Shown piece by piece: positions 34,769 to 46,186 of a stretch of 64,000 nt of DNA. The stretch spans positions 682,001-746,000 of the forward strand of contig JABRWF010000007.1 in assembly GCA_018343915.1 (NCBI GenBank), read 5' to 3'. A program made the translations under genes and the position numbers. This DNA comes from Agroathelia rolfsii (taxonomy: Eukaryota; Basidiomycota; Agaricomycetes; Amylocorticiales; Amylocorticiaceae). The notes beneath the pieces are model-generated. The model was not told where the DNA came from, made no database searches, and saw nothing but the letters and a program-made list of their open reading frames with translations. Within the stretch, counting starts at the first letter, position 1. Every line of letters starts with the position of its first letter.

Positions 34769-37512
34769 CCTGTTGCTGATCGAGCTCGACGGCGACAAGG
34801 ATGTGTGAGTACGGGTTCGGAGAACGGACGTAATGGTGAGGAGCTGTTAGATGTACAAAATATGAAGGGTGTGGGACGTTACGTGCTCGTGTGAGCGAAG
34901 GAAAAGAGTAGAAGAGGGGAGAGTGGGGGGGACGTGGAAGGCAGAAGATGGGATACAAGGGCAAGTGTGGTTGGACGCACTCGTCCGCGGTTGGACTTGC
35001 CTTTATCGGATCGAATTTGGCAGCCAAACTCCGACCAAACAAGAACACGTTTTCGTTACCATTTCTTCCATTGTCCTCTGCCCCAGCTGTGTTTGGCCAC
35101 AGATAATGCACCTCTATTCTGAAAGTTATAAAAAATTAGTTATATCTTGCGAAAGTACAATTCCCGCCCGTTATATTGATACTAACAACGATATGCCTCG
35201 CGATCGTAGTTGAGCCCTGATCCCAGAAATCTAGTCACGCAGTCACAGATTCTGTTGTTTGGGTACCAAAAAATGCCATTGTGTGGCCACAAACAAAATT
35301 TTGGGGCACCTTAAGCTCCGAAAGCTCTTCTTTTGCGGCACATTCCGGGAAAATTATCGTTGATTCACCCCAAAAACGCGGTACGCGATTTTGTCGCGTC
35401 TATCCCGTGACATTAAGCACTTTTTTGTCACGTTAAACTGTGGCTGCTTAAGCTTCCACCGGCAATAAACAAATTCAATATCATCTCAAGCTTCAAGCTC
35501 TGTCACGGAGTATCCGAGTCTGCGTCTAGTCAAATTAGCACTATCCTTCTTTTCAGTATACTTACCGTCGTCATTAATACGCTTGGAGCTATCCGAGCGT
35601 TAATCGATTTAATCGCTCTCTGGCTCTGCATCGTGTCTTCACAGCATGGATGCTCGAGAAATTTAGTTCCAGCGTTTTGGTCCTAATGCATTTTCAAATC
35701 ACTGATATAGACACAATAGCCGCCCCTGTGCAGAACCCACCCTAGTGCTTGTGCCACTGTCTTATCCTATCGATTCTTAAGTGGAAACGGTGGATCCAAG
35801 ATCAGCGGTGCGTTTATATGGGGTTGGCATTCAGTAGTGTTATTGTAGGGTAAATATAAACGCGTATTCCAGTATGGCTATTACATATATATATTGTAGT
35901 GTATCGTACATTTATATGCATACCAAGATGGCATAGTAGTAGGGTAATCATGACGACTGTGGCACACCAGACCTTAACTTGTCCGCCTTTCACAATTTGG
36001 TCCGATGTCCTCTTGTTATTTAGCCCAGCATTGACTTCGTAGGAATACCAGTACGTAGCGTCCCGAGTCTATTTATCCGTTTTTCCACAATATCTGGTTT
36101 GTAGACATTCCCATCAAAGAAGCTCATGATTTGAAGGGACCCTTGAGCTGTCTTGGCCGCCAGGTAGAGCTCGGCCGGCTGACAGTGCAAGTACAAAATG
36201 CTAGAACAATGGTGGATCACGGGCTTAGGATTAGCGTGTTCCTTTGGTAAGTTTTGAGGCGTAGGCAAAGTGCGCCCTGCGTTAAGAGGATGTGTGAACG
36301 AACAGAGAGACGACAGCGGATGAGAAGATGCTAGTGGATAGTCCGGCAATATGAGGTCATCAATCTATTTGTTTTCGTTAACTTATTAGAGATTGGTCAG
36401 TGAAACAGTAGCAATCATAACGTCTTGCGTTCCCAAAGTTTGATCCACCATAAGAAAAGATAAATCGGGGGGCGAAAGGGTTTTTATATGCTGTCTTAGC
36501 AACAACGAGACTACGCTCATCCTGTTTCTCTGCACCACGGTGTCTGATCTTTTTCCATATCAGTGCAGCAAAACGAGATCTCTTAAGCATTCTCGAGACA
36601 GAGCGGTGGTCTGGATGAGCAGTGGGCTTTCGTGGACTTTGCTATTAGCCGAATTAACGATGCGGCATCTGTGAAGGACTCGGAATCTCTTTGGTAACAG
36701 CGTCTCTACCTCCATCTTGGATGCGCCTTGGTGAAGATATCTACGCGAGCCGCTGAATGGCATGAAGGACAGAGTACCAGAGCAGAACCCCTGAGTAAAC
36801 ATGGTATCGCTTCTACCTCCATTCCTCGTCCATATGTGGTCTAAGATTTACGAGGCCGCTCTGGTGCATTAGTTAACGTTTGCGATATTCCCATTCTTCA
36901 TCGGTGGTTTCTCCACACAGTGAAGGACACGAGAAAGTGTGACTTAGCCGAGAACAGTGAGTGCATGGCCAAACGTGATGTTGTTCTTGCGACGATTACC
37001 CTACGCCATCACATTCTAGAATGGCCATGATTTAGCTGCTCTCGGCATTCTTTTAAAGATAGCAAAGAAGGCAAATGTTCGTCCAAGCCAAGTGGCTTCG
37101 TAAAATGAGATATATCGTATGCACTAAAAAGCTCCTTAAGGAAGACCCGTTAGACATTCCATCATTAATCGCGTAGTAGATTCGTAAGATCAAGTGATAT
37201 AAATCGAATACATCGCTACGCTCAAGGATATGGACTCTTGCATATTTGTTGCGCGAAAGCATACGAGGCCCATTTAATATGCCCTCTAGCACCATTTCGG
37301 CTTCTTGTACAGAAGCAACGCCTGTAAAAACCACTTCCGCGGGTTGTATGCTAGCAAGACAGGTTTCAGAGATGGATACATATGGGGATCTCAGTTGGGT
37401 TACCCATCAATGGGAAACGCCGCATTAGTCTGATCTATGTACGGGAAGAGTTTTCTTCCGAAAATGGGTCAGACTTGGGAACAACATCAACCACAGCATG
37501 TTGTGTTGTGTC
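34769..37512. other. Long region without a supportable gene
   Basis: The left part is the promoter side of the membrane-protein gene. On the minus strand at 36020-36349 and 37053-37334 there are open frames with QPAELYLAAKTAQGSLQ and IQPAEVVFTGVASVQEAE respectively. The shared QPAE motif hints at diverged copies of one unknown gene, but no start, splicing or continuous frame can be defended. Confidence 0.4.
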
Positions 37513-38025
37513 CGTTAGAGATCTAACTATAACTGACATTTACAAAAGCTGTAGGGCTTTCTCCGTATAGTACACGTCTGGCAATTTGTCAGATTATCAT
37601 TGAACAATGTTTTTGTTGATATTACAGGGTTAAGCCGGTGCCAGGCTTGCCTATGGATTCAATAGGTCTGATGATTGATGTGAGAACCGCGCCAACAGAA
37701 TGACACGGAGCTCGATAGGACAGGGGACGGAAGAAGGGGATCACGAAGGAGGATGACAAGTGGACATGGATCACACGAAGACACAAGGGGGCGGATCACT
37801 GGTGTTGATTCGACGAAGAGCCGATGGTGCTCTTCCAGTAGACTATATACATGTGTGATGGATAGGGCCTCCCGAGACTCGGTGAGGGGATGCACAAGGG
37901 AATGATAGAAACAAGCCAACGAGTCAATGGATGTAGCCGTGATACAAGGATGCGTGTCGTGTCTAAGTCTCTGGTCGCTGCCCTTCCCTTCCAATGCCAC
38001 GTGACTCCCATCCTCCCTCACGTGA

Positions 38026-38031
<6 letters not shown>

Positions 38032-38058
<27 letters not shown>

Positions 38059-38648
38059 CATTTATATACCGCATCATGTACTAAAAACAAACTACGGTGT
38101 TGTAAAGGCTATAGTGTAAATTACGCAGTATAGGGAAGTATGGAGTATAGTGGCATAGGGGTTATTATAATGGAGATACTGGAAAGGTTAACAGACCAGA
38201 TAATTGTGTTGAGGTAGTTGACGAGGTAGGGGGGGAGGGGTAAATATATAGTTAAAGATTGGGGGGTGTTAACAAGTGAATTTCCTTCTTTGGTGGAAAA
38301 AATGAGGGCATTTTTATTGTAGGGTTGATCTAGCAATTTTTGTAAAGGCCTTTGAGCCCAATACAAACTTTGCTAGTGCTGTAAGGCCTTTGTGTGTACT
38401 GAGGATAATTGGGGAGGAGAGGCTACTAGAGGCCTTAACAATGTAGTGTCGTAAAGGGGGCAGTCAGCAATAATGTGGTCACGTGTTTGGAAAGTAGTGT
38501 TGTCGCATGGGCATATGACTGACTCAGAGGGAATAAAGCGAGCATAGTAGTCACCTCTAAAGCCATGGCCTAGGATAGTTTGGATTATTCGGGTGTGTAC
38601 ATCCCGGCGGCCATTAAAGTTGCGGTGGAAAGGGGTGAGTTTAGTAGA
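38032..38648 (-). mobile_element. 5'-truncated LINE (non-LTR retrotransposon) 3' end
   Basis: A 26-nt T run at 38032-38057 is the poly(A) tail of a minus-strand insertion. An open frame at 38373-38648 (minus) encodes QTILGHGFRGDYYARF followed by a C-P-C..RDHIIADCP cluster. This is the C-terminal segment found after RNase H in fungal Tad1-type LINEs. The flanks TCACGTGACCTTGC (38018-38031) and TCACGTGACCTCGC (38649-38662) look like a 14-bp TSD with one mismatch. Confidence 0.8.
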
Positions 38649-39177
38649 TCACGTGACCTCGCCCTTCCCGTCTGATGACCCCCTTGGGGTCCTGTGACGG
38701 GTAGTCACGAAATCGAACGTGGGGATAGTAGGCACAGGGTTGGATTCAAGAACACTGCGGTAACACACACATAGTAGTCTAGTATTTACACGAAATGCAA
38801 TCTCCTTCCAAGCCCATCGTCCACATGCAACAGATAAGAAATGCAACCAATCATGACCAAGCAGAAGAGAATATGAAATTAGGAACGTTGCCCGCTGCCC
38901 TATGCGGCGGACAAGATGGATTAAGCCGCGGCGGGGCTGTGATGAGTAACGCTGCGCCGTTACAGGTCCCTTCCCCCTCTGGACCTCCCGGTCCGATGAG
39001 AACAAGAGGAATGGATAGCTACTGAAACCGATGATGTAATTGAATTGGTAAGTGTTGGAACTGAGACCTGGAACAATCACAAGGCATCAAGTAAGCTAGC
39101 ATAAGAAATAAAAAAATGAGATAGAGATGAATAGTGACAGAAACCAGTCAAAGGAACAATAGAGTAAATTGCGACAA

Positions 39178-39347
39178 GAGATAGAGGCTGAGACATAATG
39201 AAATAAGAATGGAGATTGAGTCGGAAATCAAGAGAGGAATGATGATGAACGACTACGCCGTTAGATAGAAACTGAGACATGGTGAGATGAGAATGGAGAT
39301 TGGGCAGGAGATCGAGAGATGAATAATGACGAACGACTGCGTCGTCT
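39178..39347. repeat. Two imperfect tandem repeats of about 85 bp
   Basis: Units 39178-39261 and 39262-39347 share GAATGGAGATTG and GACGAACGACT-type blocks. They lie inside the LTR-like insertion. Confidence 0.65.
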
Positions 39348-39576
39348 TATGGATCGAATCCGCGCGGTATGATGACAAGATAGTCATGACAATTGAATAA
39401 ATAACCCTGCATTCCCGACAATGAATTGGTGGTACTGGTAGTCAGCAGGAAATAATTCTTTAGGCTTAAGACAACAGTTGGTGCTCCCTGACACATCCGT
39501 CTCCGTCCCAATCAGCAACTTCAAACCTGGACAAGTCTTTTTTTTTCTCTGGGAGACGATGGGTTCAATAGCCAAA

Positions 39577-40906
39577 ATGACAGAGGAACTTGAAGACTCA
39601 GGCAACCTTCCGCCCCCTGGCGCTGCCGTAGTCACGCTCTTGATTCCCATGGTCATAGGCGTGATGATTGAACAGTTTTTACTGGGAATACTACTTTCTC
39701 AGGCAGTTATTTACTTTCGCTGTCACTTCAATACAGATAGTAGCTTCTGCAGGTCGATTGCTACCTGTCTTACGGTCTCTACCACGTTTCTGGGTATCCT
39801 GGATTTGTACGTCCAGCGGCTAGCACGGGGCCTAGCATTACGTCTTGTTTACATGCAAAACTCATCTTGTCGTCATTCAAAAGCATGGTGTTATATCACA
39901 GTCTCGTATCAGATTATGGTGACGATGAAAAATTCGATCTCCAGTCCTGGATGAATTGGATGGGGCCAAGCGTAACGGCTTGGATAGCTTTCGTGGCACA
40001 TATATTCTACATTTTTCGATGCTGGGCCGTCACACGTTCACTGCCCATTTGTGTACTTTTGGGAATTAGTGCGTTTTTTCAAGTCTGCTAACATTTATTC
40101 GTCTTACCCGCTGCATTTCGTCAGTTGCACTTAACTCTTTGGTATCCGGTATCACGTATGCTCATGCCTAAGTTTTGAGCATTTTATTTGATATAACATT
40201 TGCTCACTAAAGTTAACCCGTTTCTCTCTGTCAATTAGTGTCACTATATACTGCTTTATGGTTGGTCGGATGAGCAAAATTCCAGGCGTTGTTGTTCCAG
40301 CCACCATTTGGTTCACCTCAGTACATAAAATTTCTGCATTTTGCATCTCTTTCTGACATAGTTGATTAGACAGGCGCATGTGACGTGGGTATCGCGTCTA
40401 TTTTAGTATTCTATCTCTTGCGCAAAGAGAGAGTTTTGCGTAGTGCTGATGCCATGCTCTCTCGCTTGCGACGAACAACTGTTGAGACTGGGTCACTTAC
40501 AGCTATATGTGCGCTACTGAACTTTATTCTCGTAAGTTGATTCTTCTCTGTTACTGATGGTTGCCAGTTTTAAGACAATCATATTAGCTTTCGATAATGC
40601 CTGAAAAAGGCTATGAGTGAGTCGTTTTGATGATAGTAATATCAGCACCCGTTGCTGGCCATCTTGACTAATCTCCTTAATAGCATGATAATACAATATT
40701 CTACCTCTCACTTATACACAATATCAGTCCTATACACCCTGCTTGGTCGTCAGGATCTTCGTAACATTCTCAACGAGGGATCGGGCTCATTTGTTACTGA
40801 ATTTCAAACCTCGTTCCTGGCAGCAGGCGTTCTATCAACGGTATGTTCAATGGGCTCCTCACCCACCTCCATGCTCATACATCTGTTCAAAAATAGTCTT
40901 CACTAG
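39577..40906 (+). CDS. DUF6534-like seven-helix membrane protein, copy E
   Basis: Exons 39577-39806, 39884-40068, 40125-40155, 40239-40320, 40370-40531, 40588-40616 and 40684-40906 give about 313 residues. It is a near-identical duplicate of copy C. Visible changes include FMAGRLSKLPS in C against FMVGRMSKIPG here, and VMLLSPMVIG against VTLLIPMVIG. All splice sites and the frame are kept, so it may be functional. An in-frame ATG at 39559 would add six residues (MGSIAK). The LTR-type insertion ends about 180 bp upstream, so its promoter is altered relative to copy C. Confidence 0.83.
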
Positions 40907-41174
40907 ACAATCGCGTCAATGGTAAAATACCCAGACTAAGAACCAATGCATCGAAGGCTATTATGCATGATCGCAGATCAGGAGTTGGACAACCCCAAGA
41001 ACCTGAGGACAACGTGTAGAAATTGACCAGTAACTAAAATTGCATACAAGGTACTGATATTCTCACCTACTGCAATGGCAGTGTATTATGCAGCTCGCGT
41101 TAGCGTCCTGTATCATAACAGATACAATACACAAAGAAGTGATGGGGCCATACTAGTGCCAGTAGGATCAACCA

Positions 41175-41641
41175 GGAGACACATTGATAGTAGCATGCCT
41201 TGGTTTCATGTTTGGATATGACCGACGCAAAGACTCGTCAATATTTCATCGTCAACAAAAGGCTAAAATTTCAAGTTGATCATCTGAACGGCTCTTGGAG
41301 TTCACTTGGCGGAAGTTCCTGACGCGGCATGCTCTTCTCCGCATACAAACTCAAACTCCGAGATTTTGGTCTAAGACTCGGACTCTGAGAGGAATTTTAG
41401 AGTGCTCTGAGAGGATTCTTTAACGTAATAGAGCCAAGCTATTCATTTCAACCCTGCATCCAACGACGTGTTGAGAATGTCGGCGCTGTCTTCAGTGACC
41501 GATTACTAGGATTCTGAGCCCTGAGTCCCCTGACTCATCCTTAAAACTGTCTCCACCGCCTCGACTTAACGACCTCAACAGCTGGATTTCGGATACACAT
41601 CTCTTCTTGGTATACGGTGGAAATTTGGATCATAATCTACA
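41175..41641. other. Spacer between copies E and F
   Basis: No gene is seen; it presumably holds the former promoter of copy F. Confidence 0.45.
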
Positions 41642-43161
41642 ATGATAGATGAAGGCCCTGGGAGCTTGAACCCTCTGCCAGTCCCCTACTCAGGCTGCTC
41701 CATCATCGACATCTTCTTGAGTCCTATGGTTATAGGTGTAATGCTTGAACAATGGCTACTAGGAATCATTTGTTCTCAAGCTGCCACCTACTTTCGTTAC
41801 CACTTCAGTACGGATAGTACTTTTTGCAGGTCAATCGCTACCTGTCTCGTTATTTCGACCGTATTTCTGGGCATTCTGGACTTGTGCGTTCATCATGATT
41901 GGTTTACGTGGTAAACTCGTCTCTTTACCATCGTTTGAAAGTATATCACTATACCGTAGTCTCGTGTGGGATTATGGCAATTGTGAAAAATTCGATCTTC
42001 AGGACTGGATTACATATACGGAACCAAGCATAACGGCACAGGTAGCCTTTGTTGCTCATGTTGAAAGATTGAATATTTACAGTCTTCATATCTTTCCAAT
42101 AATTCCAATGAATACTTTAAATAATCCTCTAACATCATATCATACATGATTATTTATTTCATGATTTTACAACCGTTCGTTGTTGAGATATTAACAATTC
42201 TTTACATGCATATATTCATTGAAATAATATGCATATATTCATTTATATTCATTTATTTAATATTTTCGATATTCCAATATATCTAATCTTATCAGAGATA
42301 AGATTATCTTATCTAAAGTCACTTGACTTTATCAATTCTGAATATCTTTTCCATAAATATTAAACAATTCCATTTAAATATTCATTTCTCAACATCCATC
42401 GTGAATATTACTAATTGATTTTTCACACCCTAGATCCTTGCTTATAAATTACCAAAATATTTACTAAGCAAGCCCATGATATTAGTAATGTTTATAAAAT
42501 ATTACTAATACAGATCTAATAATAGGATATTGAGATAAATGGACATCTTTACTTACTAATACTATACAAATTACTGACTAAGCACACAGATTGCTTACCA
42601 AGCGTACAAACTGCTTACCAAGCATATTATTCAGCAAATAGGAATATTACTAAGCTGATTTATAAGCAGATTTGTAAGCAACTTTTCTTACTAAGCGGAT
42701 TAGATAAGCACAGGAATGGCTTACTAATCTTGTAGAAATTAGAATATTTTGTATTATATAAGCACCAGCGAAATTGGCTGGAAATGACAAGTTATTTCAT
42801 CAGAAATAAGTGAGTTAAATAGTCTAAGGACTAGCTCACAAGTACTAACTTCACTAACAGACTTACAAAGTCTACAAGACAAGTTATCAAAGCCATACTC
42901 TAAAGGAGTATACAAGTAAGTGTTCTTATGAGACACTGGCTAGATAATATAGTCTTATCTTAGGTGTAATCAGTTACTAATCGCTTTCACATTTATAGGT
43001 TATTGCCTTTACCTATAACCACTAACAGACCATTAACTTTTCACACAAGTAAGTTAGTTGTCTTTTCTATAGGTAACTAGTGGACTACAAGTAGTCTACA
43101 TTACACCATACCACTAACGTTTATTAGCTCATATCTTTTACATTTTTCGATGCTGGATAAG
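41642..43161 (+). pseudogene. DUF6534-like gene, copy F, disrupted and 3'-truncated
   Basis: Exon 1 (41642-41883) is intact with FLSPMVIGVMLEQWLLGI. Exon 2 (from 41942) runs to VAFVAH and is cut at 42059. The expected continuation, IFYIFRCW, reappears in frame register at 43133-43158, after an AT-rich insertion. Beyond TGG the sequence no longer resembles the family, and exons 3-7 are absent. Confidence 0.85.
42060..43126. mobile_element. AT-rich 1.07-kb insertion in copy F
   Basis: The 6-bp GCTCAT flanks it at 42054-42059 and 43127-43132. It is strongly AT-rich, with repeated TTACTAAGC/CTTACCAAGC motifs and no open frame. If the TSD is 5 bp (GCTCA), the element starts TGTTGAAAG but ends TTATTA rather than CA, so LTR status is uncertain. 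Confidence 0.7.
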
Positions 43162-43297
43162 CAAGATGGTACGCAAAAACATAAAATATACTTCAACACC
43201 CCTATTCAAACCCCCAGGCTGGTTACGCAAAACTATGGCTAAGATGGATATACGATGAGAGGCTGAGTTCCGGAAGTAAAATATTTGAATGCAGCAC

Positions 43298-43615
43298 TGT
43301 TGAGGGATACAATCTGAACATTTATATTTGTATATATCTTAATTGTTTCCCTTCTATTTTGTTTCTCTTCTATTTCTTCTCTTAATTGACGAGCACCTAC
43401 AATACACATCACATGACTTTACATACTAAATCCGTATGCTTCCGACTCATGCCGCTTCAGTTCATTGTCATTCACTGAAGCGTGCGTATGCCTTATTATA
43501 ATTTTTCTCCTACCTTTACTAACACTATTGTAGTAACTTTGTGTTAGGTATAAATAAAGAGTTCATTGTCATTCACTGAAGCTAACTTTGTGTTAGCTTT
43601 GCCTTTTATTCAATA
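43298..43615 (+). mobile_element. Solo LTR of the 45.9-kb Copia family (318 bp)
   Basis: It begins TGTTGAGGGATACAATC and ends TTATTCAATA. TSD AGCAC lies at 43293-43297 and 43616-43620. It aligns over its length with the 321-bp LTRs of the intact element, with scattered substitutions and a small deletion, so it is older. Confidence 0.92.
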
Positions 43616-43752
43616 AGCACACCTATTGGAGAGCGAAAAACCTGACTGCGTTATTCCGCGCGCTCCACGACAACAACCTATCCAACACTTGTACTTTCGT
43701 TTACATTTGCTCTCAAGTATATCTATTATAAGCGCATTATAAATATTAGCCG

Positions 43753-44537
43753 CTAGATGCGCAACTCCAAAATGCACTGTGCACGGGGTTCTCCGCGGAT
43801 TGTCATTTGACTACTCGAATCCACAATCCTAAAGCCACTCTTTTCCAAGACCCTAATGCTGCCGACATTGTCTCGTCGCGCTATACAGCGCATATACTTT
43901 ATATTCATCCACGGGACACCCCATTCGTAAATTATCAATCGTATGACGGCCGACATGATACCTTTACCGTGATACTGCGGCGCGAGCCAATCTGCATATA
44001 TGCATACAAACCTTGTCACCAGCACAATCTTAGCAAGCCAAAAGCGATCTTACCGCCTATCTGCCAGCATATCTCCGGGTCGCCTATCTGTTTAGATAAT
44101 TCCTTTTCTTGCAAGTCCTTTCGCTTTTCTTCGTCCGTGACCTCCGACCATGTGCAGCGAATAATTTCGAATTTGCCGATTAACTCCTCCGTACCATTTG
44201 CCTTCACCTCCCGAATAGTATTCAGGGGAATTCCACCAACCATAACTGAGTCATCTGCCTCCGCTGCGCCGATTTGCTCAAACACTTCGTTATACGTTTC
44301 CCCTTCATGTTTAATCCAGCCGGTAGCGTGTTCGAGGAGGTAAGGAATTGGTATTGTTAACCAATTGAATAATTTCGGGTCGTTAAGATATCTTAATAGA
44401 CAAGGCGCGTCCTCCTGACGCGATGGTGTTAAGATCAAGTGCTCAAACGGGGCATGGAGTTGTATAAATGGTTCGCCGGCGGGATTATACTGCAAGATTT
44501 TACTGCGTGGGGATCGTTGTGCATCATTCGGTGTCAT
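43753..44537 (-). CDS. GNAT acetyltransferase, RimJ/RimL-like
   Basis: Exons 44054-44537 and 43753-43991 are joined by a 62-nt intron and encode 240 residues. I chose the ATG at 44537; the longer frame starts at a TTG. The fold landmarks are the N-terminal substrate arm (HLILTPSRQEDAPCLLRYLN) and the acetyl-CoA binding turn QYHGKGIMSAVIRLI, which lies just after the splice point. Near the C-terminus are DNVGSIRVLEKSGFR and a final beta strand CILELRI. The family acetylates N-terminal amines or small molecules; the substrate here is unknown. It is the only intact single-copy cellular gene inside the repeat-rich right half. Confidence 0.87.
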
Positions 44538-45856
44538 TGGAGTAGAGAGGGAGTCTGAATTGGATATGGGTGGGTGCCAGTAAGGTGTCTTCAACTATAG
44601 GTTTTTATACTTGCTCCCATAACGGCCAAAAGAAGCCGGTGTAGATTACAGTAGTACGACTCCCCTTACAACGGTATGATGGTCGGTCTCGTTGCTCGCC
44701 GATGATTCATTTTTAGTTTGCATTGAGTGATACATACATATACGTGTACGTACAAAGAGTCTGATGAGCTCGAAAATAACAGAAGAGAGGTAGATAGAAT
44801 GCGTGACATTGCGATATCTGTGCAATACTACCAAATACAGCCCCAGACCAGTATTAGGAATTTCTAGACGCCCACGAAGGGTGTCTAAGGAGGAGGAAAA
44901 AATTAGTTTGTAGATTGTCGTGCTATGCATGTTTCTCGTAAAGCCTGAAGGAGGTGCAAGAAGGCATGAAAGCAAGCGACTATATGCATTCTATTAACCT
45001 ACCCGTCTCAACGTTCCTGGTGTGCGACTGTTTCTTGGCCCGAGTGATCGTATTGACAAGAAAAACCGCCATCCAATTTGTATATAATACCAGAAACAGA
45101 AACTCCTGCTTCTGATCGCCAACAACCATATTGAAATTACATGGCCGTTTGCGCATTCCAGTTGAGTCAGATCAACATATAACGATTATATAAAGATGGC
45201 GGTCATTATTTCCTTGTGGTCGAATGGCCAGTTGCCACACGACCCACCCCACTTGCATGTGGCTAGGGCTAGAGACGCAGAACTACTAGACGTCTTCAGA
45301 CGTGCTGAACCTCTTTGTCCCCGTGGGGCGCAAGCCAGAATATGAACCCCCATCCCCGAAGGCGAGGGTCATCAGGCGCCCGAGTTTTCGCCGAGCGCTG
45401 GCGCATCAACAGTAGAACACATCACAGATGGATGGTAAACAAACGAGAACCGCTGTGTCCGTCAACCGGTGACACGAGCGCTATTTTCGAGGACGATAGA
45501 TCGAAACGACGAGGATCAAAATTCAAGTTTGTCACAAAGAAAATCATGGATACACACCACGATTCCAGACTGGATTCCTGAGCCAGAAGCACATGTTGAC
45601 ATTGAGGGCGATGAAAGGATGGTGTTAACATGTACTATCGTTGTTGAAGCATTCAAATTGCAAGGATCGATGTAGTGGAGAAGGACGAGAGACGAGCCAT
45701 AAATCGATGCATCCTGAGGCTTTATATAAGCTGAGTGCTGGTCGCTGATCCCCAATGGAAAGTACTGATCGTCAGTTGACATATCAGGCAAGTCTTGTTG
45801 TGGATCAAAGGCAGTTTCAGCCTCGTGCCTAGGTATTAAGCATCATTAAGCATCTC
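44538..45856. other. Non-coding stretch left of the Copia element
   Basis: It contains the acetyltransferase promoter. Overlapping open frames on both strands at 45315-45791 lack family resemblance; I do not call a gene. The right end is the Copia target site. Confidence 0.5.
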
Positions 45857-45861
45857 CTATG

Positions 45862-46182
45862 TGTTGAGGGATACAATCCGAACATTTACATTTGTATATA
45901 TCTTAATTGTTGCCCTTCTATTTTGTTTCTCTTTTATTTCCTCTCTTAATTGACGAGCACCTACGATACACGTCACATGACTTTACATACTAAATCCGTA
46001 TGCTTCCGACTTATGCCGCTTCAGTTCATTGTTATTCACTGAAGCGTGCGTATGCCTTATTATAATTTTTCTCCTACTTTTACTAACACTATTGTAGTAA
46101 CTTTGTGTTAGGTATAAATAATATAGAGTTCATTGTTATTCACTGAAGCTAACTTTGTGTTAGCTTTGCCTTTCATTCAACA
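45862..46182 (+). repeat. Copia 5' LTR
   Basis: TGTTGAGGG to CATTCAACA. GTATAAATAATATAG near 46111 is a TATA-like element. TTCACTGAAG-type repeats occur twice near the 3' half. Confidence 0.93.
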
Positions 46183-46186
46183 GGTT

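Larger units (their letters stand above)
37679..39391. mobile_element. LTR-type insertion, probable solo LTR carrying a nested LINE fragment
   Basis: It begins TGTGAGAACCGCGCC and ends GTCATGACA. TSD ATTGA lies at 37674-37678 and 39392-39396. Block 1 shows the uninterrupted site at about 14365. Without the nested LINE and its duplicated target, the element would be about 1.08 kb, compatible with a solo LTR of a Gypsy-type element. No coding capacity of its own is visible. Confidence 0.8.
37513..41174 (+). repeat. Segmental duplication block 2 (contains copy E)
   Basis: The partner is 14204-16166. Homology runs from CCGTTAGAG at about 37513 to 37678, is broken by the LTR-type insertion, resumes at 39392 and ends near 41174, where ATCAACC diverges from the first copy. 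Confidence 0.85.

Noticed and set aside
39340..39375. GGATCGAATCC as a tRNA B box
   Set aside because: No matching A box or cloverleaf around it; it lies at the end of an LTR-like insertion.
43133..43292. Remaining exons of DUF6534 copy F right of the insertion
   Set aside because: After the Trp codon at about 43158 there is no further similarity to exons 3-7.
45315..45791. Overlapping frames on both strands left of the Copia element
   Set aside because: No domain, no splice support and mutual overlap; treated as chance.
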